Source: Candidatus Omnitrophota bacterium (GTDB taxonomy: Bacteria; Omnitrophota; Gorgyraeia; Zapsychrales; Zapsychraceae). From it: a stretch of DNA of 37,012 bases. The notes below the pieces were generated by a model. It saw only the letters and a program-made list of their open reading frames with translations, was not told where the DNA came from and did not search any database. Within the stretch, counting starts at the first letter, position 1; every line of letters starts with the position of its first letter. The DNA lies in the NCBI GenBank assembly GCA_022703565.1, contig JAKLDK010000007.1, positions 1 to 37,012 on the forward strand, written 5' to 3'. Made by a program: the position numbers and the translations under genes. This document shows positions 16,829-25,688 of the stretch, piece by piece.

Positions 16829-18859
16829 ATGAAACTTAGTCTTAATTGGTTAAAACGATATATACAAGTTAATCTAACTGCCGACGAGCTTTCTCACAAG
16901 CTGACTATGGCGGGAATAGAAGTAGAGAAAGTGTCGAAAGAAAACAATGATGTTGTTTTTGATTTGGAAGTAACGCCTAACCGCCCGGATTGTTTAAACG
17001 TTATTGGTTTTGCCCGGGAGCTTTCGGCGATTTTGGATCAGAAAAAACAAATTCCTAGTTTTAAGCCCCATAAAATGCCGACCAAGAAATACGATATACA
17101 AGTTGATGATAAAAAAGATTGTGCTCGATACATCGGAACATTAATAGAAAATGTTCACGTTAAGCCAGCTGTTGATTGGATGGAATCTCTTTTAAAGAGC
17201 ATCGGTGTGCGTACGGTAAACAACCTTGTTGATATTACAAATTTTTGCTTAATGGAGACGGGCCAGCCAATGCATGCTTTTGATGCGGACAAGATCTCAG
17301 GAAATAAGATTATTGTACGCCGGGCGAAAAAAGGCGAAAAAATAGTTATGATTGACGGGGTGGAACGTGAATTAGACCCGTCAATTTTAGTTATTGCGGA
17401 TGACAAAAAACCTGTTGCTGTTGCCGGCATAATGGGTGGAAAAGAATCCGAAGTAACGGAAAAAACACATAATGTTTTGCTTGAAAGTGCTTATTTTGAC
17501 CCGGTTTTAATTCGTCGGGCAGCAAGAAAGCTTGGATTGTCGACGGATTCTTCATATCGTTTTGAACGGGGAGTTGATTTTGATATGGTGGAATCTGGAG
17601 CGAACCGAGCCATTGATTTAATTTTAGAATTAGCCAAAGGAGATATTACTAAGAAAGATGAAGTTAAAGCCGTTAGTAAGCTTAAATTGTCAACCAGCAT
17701 AGTTGTTTCAATTGAGCAGATAAATGGATATCTTAATGACAAACTGTCAATCCATGCTTGTAAAAAGATTTTAAATAATTTAGATTTTGAGGCAACTTTA
17801 TTCGGCAAAAACAAGATTAAGATTACGCCGCCTTCATTTCGTGGCGATATTAAACAGGAAGTGGATATTGTGGAAGAAATTGCCCGCATTGTAGGCTATG
17901 ACAACTTACCGTCCACCACACCTTTAATTAAGCCATCGCAAATCCTGCCCGACGAAAAGAGACAAAAAAGAAATGCGATAAGAAAAGCCTTGTTATCGCA
18001 AGGCTTAAATGAAATTATAACCTATACGATGGTTAACAAGCGGTCTTTAGAAAAAACCAGGCAAGAGAGCTTGTCCGGAATAAGCATAATTAATCCGTTA
18101 AGCCAGGACCAAGAAATATTGCGTCCGGCGTTATTAGCCAGCCATTTGAATGTTTTAGCAGCTAACATCAATCATCAGCAAAAAGATTTAACTGTTTTTG
18201 AAACAGGCAAGATTTACATTGGTGGTTCGGAAAAAGAAGTATTGGCTGTTGCTCTTAGTGGTAAACAAAACAGTGACTGGCGAAACCACGCCAGAAAAAC
18301 GGTTAATTATTATGATTTAAAAGGTGTTCTGGTTAAAACAATTCAAGATGTTTTTGGTGCGGAAATTACCGTAAAGCATATAAAGAAAAATTATTTTGAC
18401 GAAACACAAAGTGTCGCTATCTTTTTAAAAGGACAAGAAATTGGCGAAATGGGATTATTGTCTGATGAGGTTGTAAATAATTTTGACATCAAGAATGCGA
18501 AGGTATTGTTTGCGCAGCTTGATTTGGAAAAGCTATTAAAAGAGGATTGGCGTCATAAAAAGTTTGTTCCAGTGTGCGAGTTTCCGGCGATTATACGGGA
18601 TGTCAGCTTGGCGATAAAAACAGAAATAAATTTTGCCGATATAACACAAGAAGCTTTTCTTTTAGGGGAAGGCATTTTAAAATCAATTGATTTTATTGAG
18701 GAATATTTGGGTGAGAAAATACAAAAAGGTTATCGCGGCATAGTTTTCTCTTGCTCGTACCAGTCGGACAAGAAAACGTTGACCGACGATGAAATTACAA
18801 AACTGCATCAAAGAATAGTAGCTTCTATAATTCAGAAATTTTCCGCTATCCAGCGGTAG
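16829..18859 (+). CDS. pheT: Phenylalanyl-tRNA synthetase beta subunit, short form without tRNA-binding N-domain insert
   Basis: PheT binds and proofreads tRNA-Phe and completes the PheRS heterotetramer. The 676-residue protein is about 110 residues shorter than common bacterial PheT because the EMAP/OB-type tRNA-binding domain near the N-terminus is missing: MKLSLNWLKRYI leads straight to EVTPNRPDCLNVIGFARELS. The B3/B4 editing domain (TGQPMHAFDADKI), B5 and the catalytic-like core follow, and the C-terminal FDX-ACB domain (FPAIIRDVSLAI...KTLTDDEI) is intact. It starts 3 bases after pheS. Confidence 0.96.
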   Translation: MKLSLNWLKRYIQVNLTADELSHKLTMAGIEVEKVSKENNDVVFDLEVTPNRPDCLNVIGFARELSAILDQKKQIPSFKPHKMPTKKYDIQVDDKKDCARYIGTLIENVHVKPAVDWMESLLKSIGVRTVNNLVDITNFCLMETGQPMHAFDADKISGNKIIVRRAKKGEKIVMIDGVERELDPSILVIADDKKPVAVAGIMGGKESEVTEKTHNVLLESAYFDPVLIRRAARKLGLSTDSSYRFERGVDFDMVESGANRAIDLILELAKGDITKKDEVKAVSKLKLSTSIVVSIEQINGYLNDKLSIHACKKILNNLDFEATLFGKNKIKITPPSFRGDIKQEVDIVEEIARIVGYDNLPSTTPLIKPSQILPDEKRQKRNAIRKALLSQGLNEIITYTMVNKRSLEKTRQESLSGISIINPLSQDQEILRPALLASHLNVLAANINHQQKDLTVFETGKIYIGGSEKEVLAVALSGKQNSDWRNHARKTVNYYDLKGVLVKTIQDVFGAEITVKHIKKNYFDETQSVAIFLKGQEIGEMGLLSDEVVNNFDIKNAKVLFAQLDLEKLLKEDWRHKKFVPVCEFPAIIRDVSLAIKTEINFADITQEAFLLGEGILKSIDFIEEYLGEKIQKGYRGIVFSCSYQSDKKTLTDDEITKLHQRIVASIIQKFSAIQR

Positions 18860-18886
18860 ATGCACTACCTCTAAAATAATTCGTCT

Positions 18887-18913
18887 TTGCAACAAAACAA
18901 AAAGTGTTATAAT
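18887..18913 (+). promoter_or_regulatory. Promoter of the 6S-like RNA
   Basis: A perfect TATAAT (18908-18913) with TTGCAA (18887-18892) 15 bases upstream. Predicted transcription start is at about 18919-18921, exactly where the folded RNA begins. Confidence 0.65.
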
Positions 18914-18916
18914 GTA

Positions 18917-19072
18917 AATGTCCCTGCTGTGTGCGTTAGGGTTAATTAAAAAAGAACCAACACATTCTTTATGGGAATAATCCTTTTAACGTATCGTAAG
19001 GATACTTAAAGATGTTCCCACTTGGTGAAACGGTTCACCTTTTATTATCCCGACGGCATTGGTGGGGATTTA
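18917..19072 (+). ncRNA. ssrS: 6S RNA-like small RNA (ssrS candidate)
   Basis: The segment folds into a rod. A long closing helix pairs 18922-18941 with 19049-19067, interrupted by small bulges and containing several G-U pairs. An open central region follows, with a small hairpin GGTGAA-ACGG-TTCACC (19024-19039) on its 3' side. The terminal stem pairs TGGGAA (18972-18977) with TTCCCA (19015-19020) and ATCCTT (18980-18985) with AAGGAT (18998-19003). This closing-stem, bubble and terminal-stem layout is that of 6S RNA, which binds sigma70 RNA polymerase. Synteny agrees: in many bacteria ssrS sits close to 5-formyltetrahydrofolate cyclo-ligase, rny or pheT-side genes. The small size (about 155 bases) and by-eye folding keep confidence moderate. 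Confidence 0.65.
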
Positions 19073-19089
19073 TTTTGCGAGCAAATTTT

Positions 19090-20439
19090 ATGGCCAAACG
19101 AAAAAACATTCTTAATGACGAAGGTAATTTGTTTATTGTTGCCAATAAAGAGGCAATGTTTGCCAATTCGCCTTTATCAGTTAGAGTGCGGCCCAGAACT
19201 TTAGATGAAGTTGTTGGACAAGAGCATGTGTTGGGCAAAGAAACTCTTCTGCGGCGCTCAATTGCCGCTGATCGGCTATCTTCAATCATTCTTTATGGCC
19301 CTCCGGGTTGCGGTAAAACAACAATTGCTTTGTGCGTTTCAGCTGAAACAAAAACTCATTTTGAAAAAATAAACGCTGTCTCCTCCAATATTGACGAATT
19401 AAGGCAAATTACTCAAAATGCCAAAATGCGCTTTGTGACTTCTCAGAAAAAAACAATTCTTTTTATCGACGAGATTCATCGTTTTAATAAGGCCCAGCAG
19501 GATGTTCTAATGCCGGATTTAGAAGAAGGTTATGTTGTTTTGATTGGAGCAACAGTTTTTAATCCGTTTTTTTCTCTAACGGCGCCGCTTTTATCGCGTT
19601 CGATAGTCTTAGAGTTGCAACCTTTAACGCAAGATGCCGTTAAAAAGATTTTATTCCGGGCAATTGAAGATAAAGAAAGAGGCCTCGGAAAATATAATTT
19701 AGAAATTGATGAGAAAGCGATCGGCTTTTTGGCAGATATTTGTGATGGCGATGCCCGACGGGCGTTAAACGCTCTAGAGATAGGCGTTTTAACAACAAAA
19801 CCCGACAGCCAAGGAAAAATTAATTTTAATTTAATTGTTGCGCAGTTGTCAATCCAGAAAAAGCAGGTTAACTATGACCGAGACGGAGATAACCATTATG
19901 ATACCGCCTCCGCCTTTATCAAATCAATGCGCGGAAGCGACCCTGATGCGGCTCTTTATTGGATGGCGAAAATGATTTATGCTGGAGAAGACCCGAGGTT
20001 TATTGCCCGTCGTATTTGTATTTGTGCGGCCGAAGATGTCGGGAATGCTGATCCGCAGGCTCTTGTTCTGGCAAATAGCGCGATGCAGGTTGCAGAATTT
20101 ATCGGGCTACCTGAAGCGAGAATTCCTTTGGCCCAGGCCGCCGTTTATGTCGCTTGTGCGCCTAAATCTAACGCTGTTTATTTGGGAATTGATGCGGCGA
20201 TAGATGATATAAAAAATGGAAGATTGCAAGAGGTACCGATACATTTAAAAGATGCTAGTTATCCAGGGGGAAAACAACTGGGGAGGCAAAAAGACTACAA
20301 GTATGCCCATGATTATGAAGGCCATTATGTCGAACAAGACTATATGTCGATAAAGAAAATATACTACAATCCTACCGAAATCGGCAAAGAAAAACTAATA
20401 AAAGAGCGGCTGGAAGCTTTGCGTCGAAAAAAGGCCTAA
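19090..20439 (+). CDS. rarA: Replication-associated recombination protein RarA (MgsA)
   Basis: RarA is an AAA+ clamp-loader-like ATPase acting at stalled forks. From the ATG at 19090 it has 449 residues. The family signature SPLSVRVRPRTLDEVVGQEH is followed by Walker A YGPPGCGKTT, Walker B LFIDEIHRFNKAQQD and the C-terminal tetramerisation region with MRGSDPDAALYWMAKM and HLKDASYPGGKQLG. A longer frame from 19012 runs through the 6S-like RNA and is unlikely; starts at 19129 (TTG) or 19156 (ATG) are also possible, because no clear ribosome binding site decides the start. Confidence 0.93.
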   Translation: MAKRKNILNDEGNLFIVANKEAMFANSPLSVRVRPRTLDEVVGQEHVLGKETLLRRSIAADRLSSIILYGPPGCGKTTIALCVSAETKTHFEKINAVSSNIDELRQITQNAKMRFVTSQKKTILFIDEIHRFNKAQQDVLMPDLEEGYVVLIGATVFNPFFSLTAPLLSRSIVLELQPLTQDAVKKILFRAIEDKERGLGKYNLEIDEKAIGFLADICDGDARRALNALEIGVLTTKPDSQGKINFNLIVAQLSIQKKQVNYDRDGDNHYDTASAFIKSMRGSDPDAALYWMAKMIYAGEDPRFIARRICICAAEDVGNADPQALVLANSAMQVAEFIGLPEARIPLAQAAVYVACAPKSNAVYLGIDAAIDDIKNGRLQEVPIHLKDASYPGGKQLGRQKDYKYAHDYEGHYVEQDYMSIKKIYYNPTEIGKEKLIKERLEALRRKKA

Positions 20440-20572
20440 GGGCTTTTCTTGAGGTGTAACTTATTGCTATTGATTTGTTTGCACAAGATACGAGAAGTTT
20501 CTAGTTGTGTAATTATAAAATAAATGATAATATATTGCGCATTAAACGTAAAAACATTTATAAAAGCATGTT

Positions 20573-21142
20573 TTGCAAAAATTGTTAAATACAAATAAAA
20601 AAGAAATTAGAGAAAGGATTTCACATCTTTTAAACAATCAAGAGGAGAAAGAGCGAGTTAGAAAAAGCTTAATTATCGAAAATAAGCTTTTTAAATTAGC
20701 GGGATTCGCAAAAGCTAAAACAATTTTGTTTTACGCTTCTTTTGATGGAGAAGTTGATACATACCAAATGATTAGAAAAGCTCAAAAGTTGGGGAAAAAA
20801 ATAGCCTTACCTGTTATTGCCAAAGAGAGACGAGAATTGCTCTTAGCTTTAATAGGTTCGGTGGACGAATCTCTTCAGGATGGTCCTTACGGCATTAAAG
20901 AGCCAATTTTAAACGAAACAAATCAAATTTCAGCCGATGTGATTGATTTTGTGGTCGTGCCAGGAGTTGCTTTTGATAAAAACAGAAATCGTTTAGGGCG
21001 CGGCGGAGGCTACTATGACCGCTTTTTAGCCCGATTGGCCAAAAATATTCCCACTGCCGGACTAGCTTTTGATTTTCAAATCGTTGATCAACTTCCCGTC
21101 GAAAGACATGATTTTGCGGTAACCAGCCTAATTACTAACTAA
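20573..21142 (+). CDS. 5-formyltetrahydrofolate cyclo-ligase
   Basis: This enzyme converts 5-formyl-THF to 5,10-methenyl-THF with ATP. The 189-residue protein has the N-terminal motif KTILFYASFDGEVDT and the ATP-binding signature NRLGRGGGYYDRFLA. The N-terminus has no ATG: TTG at 20573 or TTG at 20582 must serve. A -10-like TATAAA (20559-20564) with TTGCGC 18 bases earlier lies just before the start, and the only nearby ATG (20568) is out of frame and ends after six codons. It sits between rarA and rny, the classical 6S-RNA neighbourhood. Confidence 0.92.
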   Translation: MQKLLNTNKKEIRERISHLLNNQEEKERVRKSLIIENKLFKLAGFAKAKTILFYASFDGEVDTYQMIRKAQKLGKKIALPVIAKERRELLLALIGSVDESLQDGPYGIKEPILNETNQISADVIDFVVVPGVAFDKNRNRLGRGGGYYDRFLARLAKNIPTAGLAFDFQIVDQLPVERHDFAVTSLITN

Positions 21143-21163
21143 AACGCACGCTCTCCTTACAGC

Positions 21164-21190
21164 AAAAGGAATCAGTATTCCTTTTATTTT
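21164..21190 (+). terminator. Rho-independent terminator after the cyclo-ligase gene
   Basis: A perfect 9-base-pair stem AAAAGGAAT/ATTCCTTTT with a 4-base loop CAGT, followed by ATTTTA. It lies 22 bases after the stop codon and before the rny ribosome binding site. Confidence 0.75.
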
Positions 21191-21211
21191 AATAGAGAGG
21201 AGTTAGTTATC

Positions 21212-22783
21212 ATGGAATCAAATGTTCAAATTCAAAGCGTAGGGCTATTTTTATTATTTGCTGTTGTTTTCTTTGGCGGATATTCTTTGCGTTGGTTTTT
21301 TGCCGGTAAGAAATTGCGTGAAGCCGAAGAAAAAGCAAAAATCCTAGTTGACGCGGCAAAAAAAGACGTTGAATCCCGAAAAAACCAGGTTGAGCTACAA
21401 GGAAAAGACCTTTTAATCAAATTAAGACAAGATTTTGAGCGCGAGACAAAAGAGAGGCGCGATGAAATTGTCGGCGCAGAAAAAAGGATTACGCAAAAAG
21501 AAGAAAACCTTGATAAAAGAGTCGATCTTCTTGAGCGCAAAGAAAAAGACATTAATGCCCGTATTGTTTCGTTGCGGGAAAGCGAAGAGAAGACTCAAAA
21601 GCGCGGGGAAGAATTAACCAAGCTTATTGAAGAGGAAAAGAAAAGATTACAAACAATCTCTTCAATGTCCGAGGAAGATGCGAAAAAGCTTCTACTCTCC
21701 CGTTTAGATGACGAACTTTTGCAGGAAAAAGCAACCCGAATTAGAAAAAACGAAGAAGAGACCCGTGAAATTTGCGACAAGAAATCACGACAAATAATCA
21801 CGACAGCGATTCAAAAATGCGCTTCCGAGCATACTTCCAATTCAACCGTAACGGTTGTTGTATTGCCTAGCGATGAAATGAAAGGCCGTATTATCGGGCG
21901 CGAAGGGCGTAATATCCGCGCGCTGGAAGCTGCTGCCGGAGTCGATATTATTATAGACGATACTCCCGAAGCGGTAACTATTTCGGGATTTGATATGTAT
22001 AGGCGAGAAATTGCTAAATTAGCTTTGGAAAATTTAATTGCTGACGGTCGTATTCATCCGGGACGCATTGAAGAGGTTGTCGAAAAAGCCAAGAAAGATA
22101 TGGAAGCGCAAATCAAAGAAGAAGGCGAAAAGCTGGCTTTTGATTTGGGTGTGCACGCGATGCATCCGGAACTGATAAAGCTCGTAGGAAAACTTAAGTT
22201 TAGGACTAGTTACGGGCAAAACGGATTGCAGCACACCAAAGAAGTTGCAATGTTAATGGGGGCCATGGCCGCCCAGCTGGGATTAGATACCAAGCTAGCT
22301 ATTCGGGCCGGGCTTTTACATGACATTGGAAAAGTTGTGGCGCAGGAAGTAGAAGAAGGCACCCATGCTGTTGTCGGCGGAACATTAGCTCGTAAATATG
22401 GCGAACGTGAAGAAGTTGCTAACGCCGTTGAAGCTCATCACGAGGAAGTTGAAACAGCGACGATTTATGGGGTTTTGCTTTGCGCGGCGGATGCTATCTC
22501 GGCTGCTCGTCCGGGTGCCAGAGCCGAAACGTTGGAAACTTATGTGAAGAGGCTGGAAAACTTAGAGCGAATTTCATATTCGTTTAAGGGTGTAAACAAA
22601 GCTTTTGCTCTTCAAGCAGGGCGAGAAATTCGTATAGTAGTTGACCCGGAAAAAATTAATGATGACGAAGCTGTTGTTCTTTCTCGTGATATCAGAAAGA
22701 AAATTGAAGAAGAAATGGAATATCCTGGACAAATAAAAGTTATTGTCCTTCGTGAAACTAGAGCGGTTGAATACGCGAAATAA
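21212..22783 (+). CDS. rny: Ribonuclease Y
   Basis: RNase Y is a membrane-anchored endoribonuclease that starts mRNA decay. The 523-residue protein has one N-terminal membrane helix (about 10-30), a long coiled coil (about 35-190) rich in K/E/R, a KH domain with MKGRIIGREGRNIRALE, and an HD domain with RAGLLHDIGK and AHHEEVE. This is full length. A GAGAGGAG motif precedes the ATG. It is followed after 6 bases by ymdB, its usual partner. Confidence 0.97.
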   Translation: MESNVQIQSVGLFLLFAVVFFGGYSLRWFFAGKKLREAEEKAKILVDAAKKDVESRKNQVELQGKDLLIKLRQDFERETKERRDEIVGAEKRITQKEENLDKRVDLLERKEKDINARIVSLRESEEKTQKRGEELTKLIEEEKKRLQTISSMSEEDAKKLLLSRLDDELLQEKATRIRKNEEETREICDKKSRQIITTAIQKCASEHTSNSTVTVVVLPSDEMKGRIIGREGRNIRALEAAAGVDIIIDDTPEAVTISGFDMYRREIAKLALENLIADGRIHPGRIEEVVEKAKKDMEAQIKEEGEKLAFDLGVHAMHPELIKLVGKLKFRTSYGQNGLQHTKEVAMLMGAMAAQLGLDTKLAIRAGLLHDIGKVVAQEVEEGTHAVVGGTLARKYGEREEVANAVEAHHEEVETATIYGVLLCAADAISAARPGARAETLETYVKRLENLERISYSFKGVNKAFALQAGREIRIVVDPEKINDDEAVVLSRDIRKKIEEEMEYPGQIKVIVLRETRAVEYAK

Positions 22784-22789
22784 TAAAGT

Positions 22790-23608
22790 ATGAAAATATT
22801 ATGCCTAGGAGATTGTGTCGGCCAGCCGGGGCGACATGCGTTGCAAACGGAACTAAGGAATATTGTAAAAGAATATTCGATAGATTTTGTTATTGCTAAC
22901 GGAGAAAATGTCGCCGGAGGGGCGGGGTTAACTTCGCGCTTAGCTAAGCAATGTTTTGAGGCCGGGTGTGATGTAATAACCTTGGGCGACCATGTTTGGG
23001 ATCAAAAAGAACTCGAAGAATATTTGCCCAATGCTGATTATGTTATCCGTCCGGCTAATTTTCCGGAAGGAGCTCCGGGCAAAGGATATTGTATAAAAAC
23101 AGCTAAAAATGGCAATAAAGTCGCGGTGGTTAGTCTGTTGGGGCGGGTTTTTATTCGTTATTATGTCGATTGCCCTTTTCGCAAGCTAAAAGAGATTGTG
23201 GATCAAATAAAAAAAGAAACACCGGTAATTGTTGTTGATTTTCACGCTGAGGCAACAAGCGAAAAGATTGCCCTAGGTCATTTTATAGACGGAGAAGTTT
23301 CGGCTGTTGTGGGAACACATACGCATGTGCAAACAGCCGATGAGCAAATATTGCCGAAGAAAACAGCTTATATTACCGACCTTGGAATGACCGGGCCGTT
23401 TGATTCAGTTATTGGACAAGAAAAGAAAAATATTATTGACCGGTTTTTAACCAGTATGCCGGTAAAGTTCCATGTAGCTAAAAAGGACATTCGTTTAAAT
23501 GGCGTAATTATTGACGTTGATACAACAACCGGCAAAGCCAGTTCTATTATCAGAATACAAAAGAATGCTCCTGATTTAATAGAGGCTGAAAAAGGCAATA
23601 ACGAATAA
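22790..23608 (+). CDS. ymdB: YmdB-type metallophosphoesterase (2',3'-cyclic nucleotide phosphodiesterase family)
   Basis: The 272-residue protein matches the TIGR00282/YmdB family: LCLGDCVGQPGRHAL at the N-terminus, ANGENVAGGAGLT, RPANFPEGAPGKGY, VDFHAEATSEKIALGHF and VVGTHTHVQTAD. Members hydrolyse cyclic nucleotides through a two-metal centre. In the usual GNHTWD motif the metal-binding asparagine is aspartate here (LGDHVWDQKEL, about residues 65-75), so metal binding may be altered though not necessarily lost. It is 6 bases after rny; the pair is conserved in many bacteria. Confidence 0.93.
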   Translation: MKILCLGDCVGQPGRHALQTELRNIVKEYSIDFVIANGENVAGGAGLTSRLAKQCFEAGCDVITLGDHVWDQKELEEYLPNADYVIRPANFPEGAPGKGYCIKTAKNGNKVAVVSLLGRVFIRYYVDCPFRKLKEIVDQIKKETPVIVVDFHAEATSEKIALGHFIDGEVSAVVGTHTHVQTADEQILPKKTAYITDLGMTGPFDSVIGQEKKNIIDRFLTSMPVKFHVAKKDIRLNGVIIDVDTTTGKASSIIRIQKNAPDLIEAEKGNNE

Positions 23609-23623
23609 GAGCACATAATTATC

Positions 23624-23652
23624 TTGTAGTTATTTTTGATATATATTATAAT
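23624..23652 (+). promoter_or_regulatory. Promoter of the PilZ gene
   Basis: TTGTAG (23624-23629), a 17-base spacer and a perfect TATAAT (23647-23652). The predicted leader is about 45 bases and ends in AAAGGAGG before the ATG. Confidence 0.65.
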
Positions 23653-23704
23653 CCTAATAAATATTAATACTTTTGCAAAAAACAGTTTGTAAAAGGAGGC
23701 TTCC

Positions 23705-24088
23705 ATGGCTAAATGGGAAGGCTTAGACCGAAGAAAATTCCCCAGAATTAAATATCCTTGCCTAGTTGTAATCCATAATAACGAAGATGATAAAGACGTG
23801 CTTTTAACTCACACCGAAAATATTGGTATCGGCGGAGTATGCGTAATATTTAAGAAAAATATCAAGGTTTTTTGTCCGGTTGACCTAGAAGTAGATTTAA
23901 TGGATTTTGGCGAACACATTAAATGCCAAGGCCGCGTTGTCTGGAATGTGCAGCGCAAGATGAGCGAACAAAAAAAGCCGTTGTTTTATGATATTGGAAT
24001 TGAATTTCAAGACATTAAAGACGAAGACCAGGCGCGCATAGAAGAGATTGTATGCCGCTTAGAAGATAAAGAGAAGGAAGCCGCCTAA
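23705..24088 (+). CDS. PilZ domain protein (putative c-di-GMP receptor)
   Basis: The 127-residue protein is a single PilZ domain. The RxxxR switch is DRRKFPRIKYP (about 8-18), and the second motif region is ENIGIGGVCV, where the usual D/NxSxxG serine is replaced by glycine (N-I-G-I-G-G). The beta strands VDLEVDL, CQGRVVW and YDIGIEF fit the fold. A strong AAAGGAGG lies before the ATG. It has its own promoter and no obvious functional partner among the neighbours; c-di-GMP binding is likely but the changed serine should be noted. Confidence 0.85.
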   Translation: MAKWEGLDRRKFPRIKYPCLVVIHNNEDDKDVLLTHTENIGIGGVCVIFKKNIKVFCPVDLEVDLMDFGEHIKCQGRVVWNVQRKMSEQKKPLFYDIGIEFQDIKDEDQARIEEIVCRLEDKEKEAA

Positions 24089-24145
24089 AACATTTCCTAA
24101 AAACACTTTCGCAATATTTCAACTTAAGGGTGAAGGTTTATTTAT

Positions 24146-25474
24146 ATGGTTAAGGTCAGATTTGCTCCCAGTCCGACGGGATACTTACATATTGGTGGTG
24201 CTCGAACCGCACTGTTTAATTGGCTTTATGCCAAGTCGCAACAAGGCCAGTTTATTTTACGAATAGAAGACACCGATTTAGAGCGCTCAAAAAAAGAATA
24301 TGAAGATGAAATCCTCTTTAGCATGAAATGGCTCGGAATGGATTGGGATGAGTTGCATTATCAAAGCAAGCGGTTTGATTTATACCGCGCGAAAGCCGCA
24401 CAACTTGTTTCCGAAGGCAAGGCTTACCAAGAAAATGGCGCAACGCTTCTCAAAACTACCAAACAAGAAATAAAAATCTTTGATTTAATTCGCGGTGAAA
24501 TTACTTTCGACACAACTAATTTTATCTCTTTAAAAGAAGACGGCACTCCGTTTTTTAATGCGCAAGGAGAGCCTGTTCTTAAAGATGAGGTTTTGATAAA
24601 ACATGACGGGTCTCCAGCTTATAATTTTTGTTGTGTAATTGATGATTCGGCAATGGAAATTACGCATGTTATTCGCGGCGAAGACCATATTTCCAATACT
24701 CCCAAACAAATTTTGATGTATCAGGCCCTAGGTTTAAAACCGCCTAAGTTTGCGCACTTACCTTTAATTATGGGTGAAGATGGTGGAAGATTGTCAAAAA
24801 GAACAGGCGCCGTTGCGGTAAGCGATTATCGCAAAATGGGATTTCTGCCGGAAGCTATTGTAAACTATTTAATGCTTTTGGGCTGGTCTCCGGGTAATAA
24901 TCAGGAAATTATTGAACTGCTTTCTGCGGTTAAGAATTTTTCTATCAAAAAAGTAAATAAAGCTGCGGCAGTGTTTTCAATGGAGAAATTAACGTGGATT
25001 AATGGCGAATATATTAAGAAAAAAGACCCGAAGGCCTTGGCCGAATTAATAAAGCCATTTTTAGATGAAGCCGGGATAAATTATAAAGATAAAGCCCCGG
25101 CGCTTTTGGCGCAGGTGGTCAAATTATATCAAAAAAGGATTCCGACGCTAAAAGATTTTATTCCTCGTGCTGGTTATGTTTTTTATGATGAAATTAGTAT
25201 TCCGCTTGAATTAAAAGAGAAATATTTAACGGCGGATAAAAAGCCGGCGTTTAATTTATTAAGCGAAAATATAAAAATCCTTTCTGATTTTAATGCTAAA
25301 ACAGCTGAAGAAACGTTTAGAGAGATAGTTAAAGATTTAAATATTGATAGCGCCGAACTTGTGCATCCGGTTAGAATAGCTTTGACTGCCAGTGAAGTTG
25401 GTCCGGGTTTGTTTGAAACAATGGAAATGCTAGGTAAGAATTTAACTGTTAAAAGGTTGCAGCAGGCGATATAA
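24146..25474 (+). CDS. gltX: Glutamyl-tRNA synthetase
   Basis: GluRS is a class I synthetase. The 442-residue protein starts with RFAPSPTGYLHIGGARTALF (the HIGH motif is HIGG), continues with RIEDTDLERS and HVIRGEDHISNTPKQILMYQ, and has the KMSKS-type GRLSKRTGA. The C-terminal anticodon-binding region is somewhat short compared with the usual 470-490 residues. Because a GlnRS gene is also present, this enzyme is probably the discriminating type; I cannot confirm this from sequence. It is followed by a terminator hairpin. Confidence 0.96.
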   Translation: MVKVRFAPSPTGYLHIGGARTALFNWLYAKSQQGQFILRIEDTDLERSKKEYEDEILFSMKWLGMDWDELHYQSKRFDLYRAKAAQLVSEGKAYQENGATLLKTTKQEIKIFDLIRGEITFDTTNFISLKEDGTPFFNAQGEPVLKDEVLIKHDGSPAYNFCCVIDDSAMEITHVIRGEDHISNTPKQILMYQALGLKPPKFAHLPLIMGEDGGRLSKRTGAVAVSDYRKMGFLPEAIVNYLMLLGWSPGNNQEIIELLSAVKNFSIKKVNKAAAVFSMEKLTWINGEYIKKKDPKALAELIKPFLDEAGINYKDKAPALLAQVVKLYQKRIPTLKDFIPRAGYVFYDEISIPLELKEKYLTADKKPAFNLLSENIKILSDFNAKTAEETFREIVKDLNIDSAELVHPVRIALTASEVGPGLFETMEMLGKNLTVKRLQQAI

Positions 25475-25480
25475 TTTTTC

Positions 25481-25527
25481 TGCCCTTTCTTTAGACAAAG
25501 AAAAAGAGAAGGGGCAATTTTATTTTT
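25481..25527 (+). terminator. Terminator-like hairpin after gltX
   Basis: TGCCCTTTCTTT pairs imperfectly with AAAGAGAAGGGGCA and is followed by ATTTTATTTTTG. It lies 6 bases after the gltX stop. Confidence 0.65.
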
Positions 25528-25532
25528 GTGCA

Positions 25533-25624
25533 TTTAGAAAATTTGCCCAAACCAACTTACAGTTTTTTACCAGAAGAAGTTGGCAAGTGGCAAAAACAAC
25601 TATTTATTTTTAGAAAATTTGCCC
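25533..25624. repeat. 16-base direct repeat pair in the gltX to tRNA-Gln gap
   Basis: TTTAGAAAATTTGCCC occurs exactly at 25533-25548 and 25609-25624. A third, degenerate copy (TCTAGAAAAT ... TTTGCCCTG) runs from about 25666 into the 5' end of tRNA-Gln (25687-25695). The gap 25475-25688 has no convincing gene. Confidence 0.7.
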
Positions 25625-25660
25625 TGCCCTTTTTGAAAGACAAAAAAGGACAAGGGCAAA
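25618..25660. repeat. Long imperfect inverted repeat upstream of tRNA-Gln
   Basis: Arms TTTGCCCTGCCCTTTTT (25618-25634) and AAAAAAGGACAAGGGCAAA (25642-25660) pair nearly completely around a 7-base loop. Its outer arm repeats TTTGCCCTG, the first bases of the tRNA-Gln region. Confidence 0.7.
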
Positions 25661-25688
25661 CTTGTTCTAGAAAATATAAAGGTAACTT

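Noticed and set aside
19012-19089. N-terminal extension of RarA from 19012
   Set aside because: This segment is the 3' half of the 6S-like RNA and the extra residues do not resemble the RarA family.
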